This document shows positions 43,654 through 52,250 of a stretch of DNA of 64,000 nucleotides, one piece after another (position 1 is the stretch's first letter; every line of letters begins with the position of its first letter). The stretch is from Mesorhizobium loti (GTDB lineage: Bacteria; Pseudomonadota; Alphaproteobacteria; Rhizobiales; Rhizobiaceae): assembly GCF_003148495.1 (NCBI RefSeq), contig NZ_QGGH01000001.1:640347-704346 (forward strand), written 5' to 3'. Under the pieces are notes generated by a model. The model was not told where the DNA came from and searched no databases. It saw nothing but the letters and a program-made list of their open reading frames with translations. The translations under genes and the position numbers were made by a program.

Positions 43654-44493
43654 ATGACCGACAACAAGCCAGACGTTACCAGGGATTGGCAAGCAACGCA
43701 GGGCCAGAAGTCCTCCGCCACGCGTCTTCGCCTTTTCGCCGCACTCTCGTGGATCGTCGCCATTGGCGGCGAGATCTACGGGATTATTCTGCTTCGCCAG
43801 AACAAGTTCGACCAGGGACACCTGCCGCTGATCATCGGCCTTCTGGTCGGCATCGCGGTTTTCGCAATCGCCGGCAATTTGCTGTGGAAGGCGGCCAACA
43901 GGCACGATCCGGCCCGTGCATCCGACGCGGCCAGGTTCTTCTTCCAAAACCAGCTCGGCGCAATCATCACGCTGATTGCCTTCCTCCCGCTGGTTTTCCT
44001 GATCCTCACCGACAAGAACATGGACCCGCAGACCAAGAAGGTTGCCGGCGGCCTCGGCGCTGCGCTGGCGGTGCTCGCGACGGTCATGGGGATCAGCTTC
44101 AAACCCCCGTCGGTCGAGCAGTACACCCAGGACATGAACGCGTGCGCGACCCAGATCAAGGCGGGGCAGCCGACCACAGCCTGTTCGCCCGACGTCGCCG
44201 CTCAGGCGCAGGCAATCGCCACGGACTCCGCCGCCGTGGCTGCGGCGACGAAGGACACGGCACATCCCGCAGGTCAGGACATCGTGTACTGGATCGCACC
44301 GGAAAACGGCGCCAAGAAATCCTCGGAGCCGCATGTTTTCCATCTCTGCGCAGGCGTGAGTCCGCTGAAGGACAAGACCGTGAATAGTGGCTCCGTGACG
44401 GAGGCCTACGCGCAGAACGCCGTCCGCATCACGAAGCAGATCGATATGGAACAGAAGCAGTGCGGGTTCACCGCCACAACCAGCACCAACTGA
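43654..44493 (+). CDS. Hypothetical polytopic membrane protein inside the flagellar cluster
   Basis: A protein of 279 residues with four hydrophobic segments (about 22-45, 50-72, 95-115, 125-145) and a C-terminal soluble part with four Cys (DMNACATQ, TTACSPD, HLCAGV, KQCGFT) suited to periplasmic disulphides. ATG 43654 follows AGGGGAT. It reads opposite to its flagellar neighbours and is not a known flagellar component. The family is not recognised. Confidence 0.65.
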   Translation: MTDNKPDVTRDWQATQGQKSSATRLRLFAALSWIVAIGGEIYGIILLRQNKFDQGHLPLIIGLLVGIAVFAIAGNLLWKAANRHDPARASDAARFFFQNQLGAIITLIAFLPLVFLILTDKNMDPQTKKVAGGLGAALAVLATVMGISFKPPSVEQYTQDMNACATQIKAGQPTTACSPDVAAQAQAIATDSAAVAAATKDTAHPAGQDIVYWIAPENGAKKSSEPHVFHLCAGVSPLKDKTVNSGSVTEAYAQNAVRITKQIDMEQKQCGFTATTSTN

Positions 44494-44787
44494 ACCCGCC
44501 TGCTGCGCTCGATCGCGTCCAGCCGTTTGGTCTTGTCGAGAGGGATGGCGCGCAAGCGCAGGCTCAGTATTGACTCGCCGAAGCAACGCCAAATGCCAGG
44601 ATTGCCCGGCTGGCCATTATTGTCCAACTGCAAACCTATACGCGGCGGGCAATGACTGGGCGTCTTACGCACGGCAGCTTCCGGCCTGAGCGCTTCGAAT
44701 GGAGAATGACGTTGATGCGGCGCGAAGCGGCCGTTCACGTCGCGCCGTCCGCAAGTCAAATTCGGATCACGAGGAGAATCCCCGCCG

Positions 44788-45177
44788 CTACTCCTCGTTC
44801 CGCTTCTGCGCGATGATATCGAGCCGCTCGCGGTCGGAGCGTTCGCGCTCGTCGCGGTTGCGCACGTCCTTGTAGGCGCGTTCGACCATGTTGGTGCGTG
44901 CGGTCGCGGCGGCGATGAGGCTGGCTTCCTGCTTCGCGCTTGCCAGGTTCGCCTCCTGGCGGACGACGGCCTGGGCAATGCGGCGGTGGTAGAGATCGGG
45001 AAACAGGGCGGAAAGCGAATCGGCTTGGTCGAAATGGCCGACCAGCTCCCTGGCTTCGGCCTCGGCGGCACTGGCTGCGGCGACGAACGTGGCGTGGCGG
45101 GTTTCGTGCAGCGCCTTCAGCTGTTCCTGCACCTTGACCAATTTCTTCAGGCGGTCCCTGCGGATGCTCATCGTCAT
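44788..45177 (-). CDS. FliJ-like flagellar protein
   Basis: A 129-residue helical protein ([20 protein letters not shown] onward) with long charged coiled-coil stretches, the pattern of FliJ, the export-ATPase stalk and chaperone escort. Its ATG overlaps the FliR stop by 4 bases, so it is coupled to the export gate genes. A separate leftward hypothetical is seen at this position in other rhizobia. The FliJ call is by pattern and position. Confidence 0.65.
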   Translation of the reverse strand: MTMSIRRDRLKKLVKVQEQLKALHETRHATFVAAASAAEAEARELVGHFDQADSLSALFPDLYHRRIAQAVVRQEANLASAKQEASLIAAATARTNMVERAYKDVRNRDERERSDRERLDIIAQKRNEE

Positions 45178-45926
45178 CTCGCCAATGTCAGGTCGACAAA
45201 GCCGTCGACGAACAGCGACAGCATGGTGCCGACGGCGAAATAGAAGATGATCATGCCGCCGGCGATGATGAAGGGCTGGGAGATGAAATAGATCGGGATC
45301 TGCGGCGTTAGCTTGTTGACGAAGCCGATCGTCAGGTTGACGAGGATGGCATAGGCGACGAACGGGCTGCCGAGGCGGATGACCAGGAAGAACGTGTCCG
45401 ACACCGTGTCGGTGACATCGACGAGAGCGGCCTGCGGGTTGAAGAAGATGTTGACCGGCGCGACCGTGTAGGACGACACCAGCGCGCGTATTATCTCGTG
45501 GTCGAAATCGAAGACGAACAGCATCAACAGCGCCGAAAACGAGATGATGGCGGCAAGGGCTGCTTGGGGTTCGGGCTCCTCGATCGCCGGTCCGCCGGTG
45601 CCGCCATAGCCGATCAGCATGGCGATGGCCGAGCCCATGAAGCGCAGGGCTTCCATGTAGAGCCTGGTCATGGCGCCGATCAGGCCGCCGACCAGAAGTT
45701 CCGAGATGATCATCGGCACCAGGATCTGCGGACGCGGATCGACGAAGGGAAAGATCTTGTCCCACAGGAAGGCGAGCAGGCCGCCGGTGGCGGCGACCGC
45801 GACGAACAGCCTGACCTGGACCGGAACGCGGGCGCTGGACAGGCCGGGCATCAGCATGAAGCAGGCGCCGATGCGGCAGAAGGCGAGGAACGCCGCGATG
45901 ACGACGCCTTGCGAAAGCACGCTCAC
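45174..45926 (-). CDS. fliR: Flagellar export gate protein FliR
   Basis: A component of the membrane export gate with FliP and FliQ. It has six hydrophobic segments over 250 residues, with [40 protein letters not shown] and the C-terminal [18 protein letters not shown]. It overlaps flhA upstream and the fliJ-like gene downstream by 4 bases each (ATGA), giving tight coupling. Confidence 0.95.
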   Translation of the reverse strand: MSVLSQGVVIAAFLAFCRIGACFMLMPGLSSARVPVQVRLFVAVAATGGLLAFLWDKIFPFVDPRPQILVPMIISELLVGGLIGAMTRLYMEALRFMGSAIAMLIGYGGTGGPAIEEPEPQAALAAIISFSALLMLFVFDFDHEIIRALVSSYTVAPVNIFFNPQAALVDVTDTVSDTFFLVIRLGSPFVAYAILVNLTIGFVNKLTPQIPIYFISQPFIIAGGMIIFYFAVGTMLSLFVDGFVDLTLAR

Positions 45927-48010
45927 GATATGGTTCCGAGCACCCTGATCTCGACGCCCTTGGCGATCTCGACGTGGCTGAGCACCGGCAGCGTGGTGAA
46001 CAGCCGCTCGATGATCATGCGCACATAGGGGCGGGCGTCGGGTGCGGTGACGAGCACGAAACGCTCGCCGGCTTCCAGATATTTCTTGATCGCCTTGGTG
46101 GCGTCCTGGCCGAACTCTTCGAGCTGGCGTGGGTCGATGTCGAACTCGCGCACCTCGCCCTTGGCGTCGCGCTTGAGGCTCTGGTGGAAGGCGAGGTCCC
46201 AGCGGTTGCCGAGGCGCAGCACCTTCAGCACACCGCCCTCGGAGAGGTCGCCGCAGATCTGCTGGGCCATGCGGATGCGGACATGCTCGACGATCTGCTC
46301 GGTGCGGCGCACATGCGGCGCGATCTCGGCGATCGCCTCGATGATCAGATGCAGATTGCGGATCGAGACGCGCTCGGCGAGCAACAGCTTCAGCACCGCC
46401 TGCAGGCCGGGGTAGGAGATGTGCGTGGTGCAGATCTCGTCGGCGAGCTTGCGGTACTCCTGGTCCTGGCGTTCGAGCAGCGCCTTCATGTCCTTGTAGG
46501 ACAGAAGCTGCGGCAGGTTGTTGCGGATGACCTCGGAGAGATGGGTGAGCAGCACCGACATGTTGTCGGCGAAGGTGTAGTTCTCGCGCTTCAAATCCTC
46601 GGCGAAGGCTTCGACCACCGAATAGGCGCGCATGCCGAAAGCCGGCTCGCGGATTTCCTCGCCCGGTATTTCGGGGATGTCGCGGTTGCCGAGCAGCACC
46701 ATGATCTCGCCGACGCGCATCTGGTATTCGGCCACCACGGTGCCGTGCACCTTGATCTGGTAGCTCTTCGGCGGGATGGCGAAATCGTCGGCGACACGCA
46801 CTTCCGGCACCACGAAACCGTATTGCGTGGCGAATTTCTTGCGCATCTTGCCCATGCGGAAAACCAGTTCCTGATGCGACGTCAGCAGCCTTGTCGACAG
46901 CTGCTTGCCGATCAAAAGCTCGATCTCGGCGGTGGCGAGCGAGGCCTTGACCGAATTCTTCTCCTCCTCGACCTTGGTCGCCTTTTCCTGATCCTTGATC
47001 GCCTCGGCTTCGGCGATGGCGCGGTTGGCGCGCATCGGGATGATATAGCCGAGGCCGGCCATGCCGGCAGCGAGCGCGAAGAACGGGAACAGCGGCAGGC
47101 CGGGCATCAGGCCGAGCAGCACCAGCAGCGATGCCGCGACGTAGAGGGCGCGCGGATGAGCGCCGAGCTGGCCGAACACCGCCTGGTTGGTCGAGCCGCG
47201 GGTGCCGCCCTTGGAGACGAGCAGGCCGGCGGCGAGCGACACGATCAACGCCGGGATCTGGGTGACGAGGCCGTCGCCGACCGACAGCTTGATGAACACG
47301 TCGGCGGCTTCGCCCATGCCCATGCCGTGCCTGATATAGCCGATGGCGATGCCGCCGACGATGTTGATGGCGGTGATGATGAGGCCGGCGATGGCGTCGC
47401 CGCGGACGAATTTCGAGGCACCGTCCATCGAGCCGAAGAAGGAGGATTCCTCTTCCAGTTCGCGACGCCGAAGCTGTGCGGTCTTGTCGTCGATCATGCC
47501 GGCGGAGAGGTCGGCGTCGATCGACATCTGCTTGCCGGGGATGGCGTCCAAGGTGAAGCGCGCGCCGACTTCGGCGATACGCGTGGCGCCCTTGGTGATG
47601 ACGATGAAGTTCACCACGATCAGGATCATGAAGACGATGAGGCCGATGACGAAATCGCTGGCCATCACCAGCTTGGAGAAGCCGGCAATGACGTAGCCGG
47701 CCGCGTGCGTGCCCTCATTGCCGTGCGACAGGATCATGCGCGTGGTGGCGATGTTGAGCGACAGCCTGAGCATGGTGGCGATGAGCAGCACGGTCGGGAA
47801 CGACGAGAAATCGAGCGGCCGCTGGATCCACAGCGCCACCATCAGGATCAGCACCGAAAGCGCGATCGAGAAGGCGAGGCCGATGTCGATGAGAAAGGCC
47901 GGGATCGGCAGGAACAGCACGGCCAGGATGATGACGATGCCAATGGCAAAGAAGACGTCGCGGCCATTCTTGGCCACCGCGCCGGGCTGAATGCTTTCGC
48001 TGATCGCCAT
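45923..48010 (-). CDS. flhA: Flagellar export gate protein FlhA
   Basis: The large gate subunit of the flagellar type III export apparatus. Eight transmembrane helices fill residues about 25-330, with the FHIPEP-type region [20 protein letters not shown] and [20 protein letters not shown]. The cytoplasmic nonamer-forming domain covers the C-terminal 350 residues. ATG 48010 is chosen (695 residues, normal), 20 codons inside the frame. In most rhizobia flhA directly follows fliQ; here about 6.3 kb separates them. Confidence 0.96.
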   Translation of the reverse strand: MAISESIQPGAVAKNGRDVFFAIGIVIILAVLFLPIPAFLIDIGLAFSIALSVLILMVALWIQRPLDFSSFPTVLLIATMLRLSLNIATTRMILSHGNEGTHAAGYVIAGFSKLVMASDFVIGLIVFMILIVVNFIVITKGATRIAEVGARFTLDAIPGKQMSIDADLSAGMIDDKTAQLRRRELEEESSFFGSMDGASKFVRGDAIAGLIITAINIVGGIAIGYIRHGMGMGEAADVFIKLSVGDGLVTQIPALIVSLAAGLLVSKGGTRGSTNQAVFGQLGAHPRALYVAASLLVLLGLMPGLPLFPFFALAAGMAGLGYIIPMRANRAIAEAEAIKDQEKATKVEEEKNSVKASLATAEIELLIGKQLSTRLLTSHQELVFRMGKMRKKFATQYGFVVPEVRVADDFAIPPKSYQIKVHGTVVAEYQMRVGEIMVLLGNRDIPEIPGEEIREPAFGMRAYSVVEAFAEDLKRENYTFADNMSVLLTHLSEVIRNNLPQLLSYKDMKALLERQDQEYRKLADEICTTHISYPGLQAVLKLLLAERVSIRNLHLIIEAIAEIAPHVRRTEQIVEHVRIRMAQQICGDLSEGGVLKVLRLGNRWDLAFHQSLKRDAKGEVREFDIDPRQLEEFGQDATKAIKKYLEAGERFVLVTAPDARPYVRMIIERLFTTLPVLSHVEIAKGVEIRVLGTIS

Positions 48011-48155
48011 GTCGTCCCCAAATTCGAAGCCTGCCGAGCGCGCGACAGCCCTGTGAGGGTAGCCCGCCAAGCTTGCGCGAGGGTGGGAGACTGGCTAGTT
48101 CGAACGATCATGCGCAGATGGCCGTGCGGCCTGCTTCGCAAGGAAGGGAAAACCC

Positions 48156-48455
48156 ATGCTTCTGATCATCGGCACCATCCGCTTGCCGCCAGACAAATTG
48201 GAGGAAGCCAAGCCCGCCATGGAACGCATGGTTTCAGCCAGCCGCGCGGAGCCCGGTTGTCTCCAGTATTCCTATGCGCAGGATGTTTTCGATGCCGGGC
48301 TCATTCGGGTCACGGAAGTCTGGAGCGACAGAGCAGCGCTCGACGCGCATTTTGCCTCGCCGCACCTTGCCGACTGGCGCGCGAGCTGGCCAGCACTTGG
48401 CATAGGCGAGCGCAATCTCGTGCTCTATGAAGCCGGCGAGCCCATGTCGACCTGA
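48156..48455 (+). CDS. Antibiotic biosynthesis monooxygenase-type (quinol monooxygenase) protein
   Basis: A 99-residue ABM-domain protein: LLIIGTIRLPPDKLEEAKPA, then SRAEPGCLQYSYAQDVFD and VTEVWSDRAALDAHFASPHL. Such proteins form dimers with a ferredoxin-like fold and oxidise quinols or handle reactive small molecules. AAGGAAGGG precedes the ATG. It is read opposite to flhA and lies in the block of non-flagellar genes. Confidence 0.88.
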   Translation: MLLIIGTIRLPPDKLEEAKPAMERMVSASRAEPGCLQYSYAQDVFDAGLIRVTEVWSDRAALDAHFASPHLADWRASWPALGIGERNLVLYEAGEPMST

Positions 48456-48523
48456 TCGACCCGCCAGCGAGCGCCGTTGCGTTCCAACCGAGGGCAGCAA
48501 CGGCCGCAAGCTGCCGGTCAATG

Positions 48524-48555
48524 CCACAATGGCGCCTTGTCTGTCGCCATTGTGG
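48524..48555. promoter_or_regulatory. 11-bp inverted repeat between the ABM and ClC genes
   Basis: CCACAATGGCG and CGCCATTGTGG are perfect complements 10 bases apart. No T-run follows, so it could be a hairpin ending the ABM transcript or an operator for the ClC gene. Confidence 0.4.
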
Positions 48556-48627
48556 TTGCCATGCCGTGTCGCCGGGCGTATCAGGCGGGCTTTCCACTGC
48601 CTTTTGTGATGTCGGCGAGCCGCCCCG

Positions 48628-50409
48628 GTGCTTTCCAGAAACCAACCGCAAGTTTATGCACGCCGGCTGCGCGCGGTGCTGATCAGGTCGTTGCCGCTGC
48701 TTGAGGCGCGCGGCATCGCAGTGGTCATTCTGGCCGGCGTCGTAGGCGTCATGGCGGGCATATTGGTCACGGCGATGAGCCAGATCGTGCAGGACCTGCA
48801 CGGGCTGTTGTTCGGCGTCCAGCCCGGCGGCCGGCTTTCCGGCATGTTCTCGCTCGCCAATCCGATGCAAGCGCTGGTACCGGCGATCGGCGGCATCCTG
48901 CTTGGGCTGACGGTGGTCTGGCTCAGGATACGGAAATTCCGCACGCCGATCGACCCGATCGAAGCCAATGCGCTCTATGGCGGGCGCATGTCGCTGACCG
49001 ACACCTTCATCATTGCCGGCCAGACGATGATCTCCAGCGGTTTTGGCGCCTCGGTCGGGCTGGAAGCCGGCTACACGCAGGTCGGCTCCGGCCTGGCCTC
49101 GCGGCTGGCGGGTATCTTCCGGCTGCGCCGCAACGATGTCCGTATCCTGGTCGGCTGTGGTGCCGCCGGCGCCATCGCCGCCGCCTTCGATGCACCGCTG
49201 ACCGGCGCCTTCTACGGCTTCGAACTGGTTATCGGCATCTACTCGGTCGCCAATGTCGCGCCTGTCATGACCGCCGCGATCTCAGCCTCGCTGACCGCCG
49301 AAATGTTCGGCGGCGTGCCGTTTCCGCTTGAGCTTTCGGGCCTGCCGGCGCTCACCGCCAGCCAGTATGTGCCGTTCCTGCTGCTCGGGCTGCTCGGCGG
49401 TGCCGCCTCGATCGCCATCATGCATCTGGTGACGCTGATCGAGCGCGGCTTCGCCAGGCTGTCGATCGATGCGTCGCTGCGCCCCGTCATTGGCGGCGTC
49501 ATCGTTGGCTTGTTGGGGCTGATCACGCCGCAGGTCCTGTCCAGCGGCCATGGTGCGCTGCATCGCGAATTCTCGATGAATTACGGGCTGGCCGTGGTGG
49601 CCAGCGTCTTCGTGCTCAAGCTGGCGGCATCGGCGGTTTCTCTGGGATCGGGCTTTCGCGGCGGATTGTTCTTCGCCTCGCTGTTCCTCGGCGCGTTGCT
49701 CGGCAAGGCGTTTGCGGATGTGATGGTTGTCGTCTCGCCGGCAACCGGCATCGACCCTGCGGTTGCCGCCGTCGTCGGCATGACGTCGCTTGCCGTCGGT
49801 GTCGTCGGCGGTCCGCTGACGATGACCTTCCTGGCGCTGGAATCGACCCGCGACCTGACGCTGACCGGCGTCGTGCTTGCGGCCTCGATCATGTCGGCGA
49901 TCCTGGTGCGCGAGACCTTCGGCTACTCGTTCTCGACATGGCGCTTTCATCTGCGCGGCGAGACCATTCGCAGCGCCCACGATGTCGGCTGGATGCGTAG
50001 CCTCACCGTCGGCTCGATGATGCGCAAGGACATCAAGACCATCTATGCTTCGACGACGCTGGCGGCCTTCCGCAAGGAGGTGCCGCTCGGTTCAGCCCAG
50101 CGCGTCATCGCTGTCGATGCGGGCGATCACTATGTCGGCGTGCTGATCGTGGCCGAACTGCACAGCGATCCCTCCGATGGCGAGGTGCCGGTGCGCGATC
50201 TTGCCAAGTACAAGGACGCGGTGCTGGTGCCGAGCATGAACGTACAGGCCGCCGCCGAGACGTTCCAGCGCGCCGGCGCCGAAGAACTCGCCGTGGTCGA
50301 GGATTTCACCGACCACATCGTGCTGGGGCTGTTGACCGAAGGTCATTTGATGCGGCGCTACGCCGAGGAACTCGACAAGGCGCGCCGGGACCTGTCGGGC
50401 GAGGGTTAG
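48628..50409 (+). CDS. ClC family chloride channel/antiporter with C-terminal CBS pair
   Basis: A ClC protein of 593 residues with about ten transmembrane helices up to residue 440. The gating glutamate region is kept in altered form (SGFGASVGLEAGYTQVGSGL, against canonical GREGP), and GFRGGLFFASLFLGALLG stands for the GxFxP motif. Two CBS repeats form the C terminus (MMRKDIKTIYASTTLAAFRK onward). A GTG start at 48628 is likely. Chloride transport is expected; the altered filter motifs suggest a different anion or coupling. Confidence 0.9.
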   Translation: MLSRNQPQVYARRLRAVLIRSLPLLEARGIAVVILAGVVGVMAGILVTAMSQIVQDLHGLLFGVQPGGRLSGMFSLANPMQALVPAIGGILLGLTVVWLRIRKFRTPIDPIEANALYGGRMSLTDTFIIAGQTMISSGFGASVGLEAGYTQVGSGLASRLAGIFRLRRNDVRILVGCGAAGAIAAAFDAPLTGAFYGFELVIGIYSVANVAPVMTAAISASLTAEMFGGVPFPLELSGLPALTASQYVPFLLLGLLGGAASIAIMHLVTLIERGFARLSIDASLRPVIGGVIVGLLGLITPQVLSSGHGALHREFSMNYGLAVVASVFVLKLAASAVSLGSGFRGGLFFASLFLGALLGKAFADVMVVVSPATGIDPAVAAVVGMTSLAVGVVGGPLTMTFLALESTRDLTLTGVVLAASIMSAILVRETFGYSFSTWRFHLRGETIRSAHDVGWMRSLTVGSMMRKDIKTIYASTTLAAFRKEVPLGSAQRVIAVDAGDHYVGVLIVAELHSDPSDGEVPVRDLAKYKDAVLVPSMNVQAAAETFQRAGAEELAVVEDFTDHIVLGLLTEGHLMRRYAEELDKARRDLSGEG

Positions 50410-50428
50410 CGGGCAAGGGGTCCCGGAC

Positions 50429-52072
50429 TCAGTGCTCAATAGGTCCCTTGGCCATCACAAGCGCCGTGCCGGCGGTTGTCGGGCGTTCGATCATGCGCCG
50501 CACGCGAGGCGGCTCGTCGCCGCTGTGCAGCGCCCGCACACGTTCGCCGATGACGGCGTCGGCATGGGTGATGCGTCCGTTGTGGCGCACATATTCGATC
50601 CAGGTCGGCGTGTGGTAGTGCTCGATCCATATGGTGGGATTCTCGAGATCGCGCGCCAGCGTCCAGTTGCGTGCGCCGTCACGACGGCGGATGCGGCCGC
50701 GTTCTGCCATGATGGCGAGGAATTCCGGTTCGTCCTCGTGCCGGATCACATACTCGATCATGATGGCGATGGGACCACTGCGCGGCTTCAGGTCGAGCGC
50801 CAAATGCGGTTCCTTGAAGCGATTGAGTGGGTCGAGGTTGAGCACCTGCTGTTGCGGTAGCGGGAGCAAAAGACCGATGGCGCCGCCGGCCAGCATGGCG
50901 ATGCTGGCGGCGATCAGCGCGGTTTCGGCGCCATGCGCATCGGCGACGACGCCCCAGATCCAGCTGCCGAGCGCGATGCCGCCGAAGGTCGCCGTCTGGT
51001 AGACCGACAGCACCCGGCCGACCACCCAGCGCGGTGTCGCCATCTGCACCGTGACGTTGAAATGCGAAAGCGCGATCACCCAGCAAGCGCCGCCGACAAG
51101 CAGGCCGAGCGACGTCTGCCAGGCATGATGGCTGATGGCGGCATTGAAGGCGCAGAAGGCGAAGCCGGCGAAAGCACAGCGCACCATCGTCTCGCTGGAC
51201 AGTAACTGCCGCAGCCTGACGCTGATCAAGGCGCCGCCGACAGCGCCGATGCCGAAGGAGCCGAGCATGATGCCGTAGGTCAGCGCATCGCCCTTGACGA
51301 CGTCGCGCGCCACCAGCGGCAGCAGTGCCAGGACCGCGCCGGCACTGAAGCCGAAAGCGGCGCCCCTGACCAGCACCTTGCCGATGTTGGGCGACATGGC
51401 GACATAGCGCAGGCCTGCGCCCATGGCGGCACCCAGCGACTCGCGCGGCAAGGTCGATACCGGCACGTCCGGCTTCCAGCGCGCCAGCACGACGATCAGG
51501 CCGATATAGCTCACCGCGTTCGCCGCGAAGGCGGCCGCCGCACCGGCAGCGGCGACGATGATGCCGCCGATCGCCGGGCCGACGCTGCGGGTCAGGTTGA
51601 AGCCCAGGGAATTGAGCGCGACGGCGGCCGGCACCTTGTTGCGAGGGACGATGTCGCCGACGGAGGCCTGCCATGACGGGTTGTTGAGCGCCGTGCCGCT
51701 GTCGATCAGGAAGGTGAAGGCAAGCAGCGTCCACGGCGTCATCAGGCCGGAATAGGTGAATAGGGTCAGAAGCACCGACACGACCAGCATGAAGGTCTGG
51801 GCGACCAGCATCACCTTGCGCCGGTCGAAACTGTCGGCGATGGCGCCGGCGACGAGCGCAAACAGCATGATCGGCAAGGTGGTCGATGCCTGGACCAGGG
51901 CCACCTGATAGGGCGAGGTGGCGATCGTGGTCATCATCCACGCGGCGCCGACGCCCTGGATCAGGCCGCCGAAATTCGAGACGAGACTTGCACCCCACAC
52001 GGCGCGGAAAATGCCGTGCCGGAAGGGCGCCAGCGCCGAGACGCTCTCGCTTTCCGGCTTTTCGTCAATCAT
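50429..52072 (-). CDS. MFS exporter with C-terminal ABM-like domain
   Basis: The first 400 residues form a 12-helix MFS transporter of the EntS/MFS_3 group (WGASLVSNFGGLIQGVGAAW, DSFDRRKVMLVAQTF, VGPAIGGIIVAAAGAA). The last 130 residues are soluble and hydrophilic, with MIEYVIRHEDEPEFLAIMAE and IWIEHYHTPTWIEYVRHNGR, resembling an antibiotic biosynthesis monooxygenase fold. This arrangement is known in the MFS_3 family. The substrate is unknown. It is the middle gene of the block between fliQ and flhA. Confidence 0.9.
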   Translation of the reverse strand: MIDEKPESESVSALAPFRHGIFRAVWGASLVSNFGGLIQGVGAAWMMTTIATSPYQVALVQASTTLPIMLFALVAGAIADSFDRRKVMLVAQTFMLVVSVLLTLFTYSGLMTPWTLLAFTFLIDSGTALNNPSWQASVGDIVPRNKVPAAVALNSLGFNLTRSVGPAIGGIIVAAAGAAAAFAANAVSYIGLIVVLARWKPDVPVSTLPRESLGAAMGAGLRYVAMSPNIGKVLVRGAAFGFSAGAVLALLPLVARDVVKGDALTYGIMLGSFGIGAVGGALISVRLRQLLSSETMVRCAFAGFAFCAFNAAISHHAWQTSLGLLVGGACWVIALSHFNVTVQMATPRWVVGRVLSVYQTATFGGIALGSWIWGVVADAHGAETALIAASIAMLAGGAIGLLLPLPQQQVLNLDPLNRFKEPHLALDLKPRSGPIAIMIEYVIRHEDEPEFLAIMAERGRIRRRDGARNWTLARDLENPTIWIEHYHTPTWIEYVRHNGRITHADAVIGERVRALHSGDEPPRVRRMIERPTTAGTALVMAKGPIEH

Positions 52073-52250
52073 CGGGGGTTCCCTGTCATGTCGTGCCGAT
52101 TCGTCAGACGATCCGTTTGCTCAGACCGTTTGCCGAAAGTAGGGCACGGCGCCGCAAAGGGCGAATGTCTTTCGAAAAAGCTCATGGTCCAACAATGGGA
52201 TAGGTGAGGTCCACGCCCTATCTGCCGCCAAATCCGAGGGCATGCGTCGA

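Noticed and set aside
45974..48430. An open frame of more than 800 codons on the plus strand opposite flhA
   Set aside because: It is a mirror of the flhA codon pattern in high-G+C DNA. FlhA is unmistakable and the plus-strand product has low-complexity His/Asp/Gly content without any family feature.
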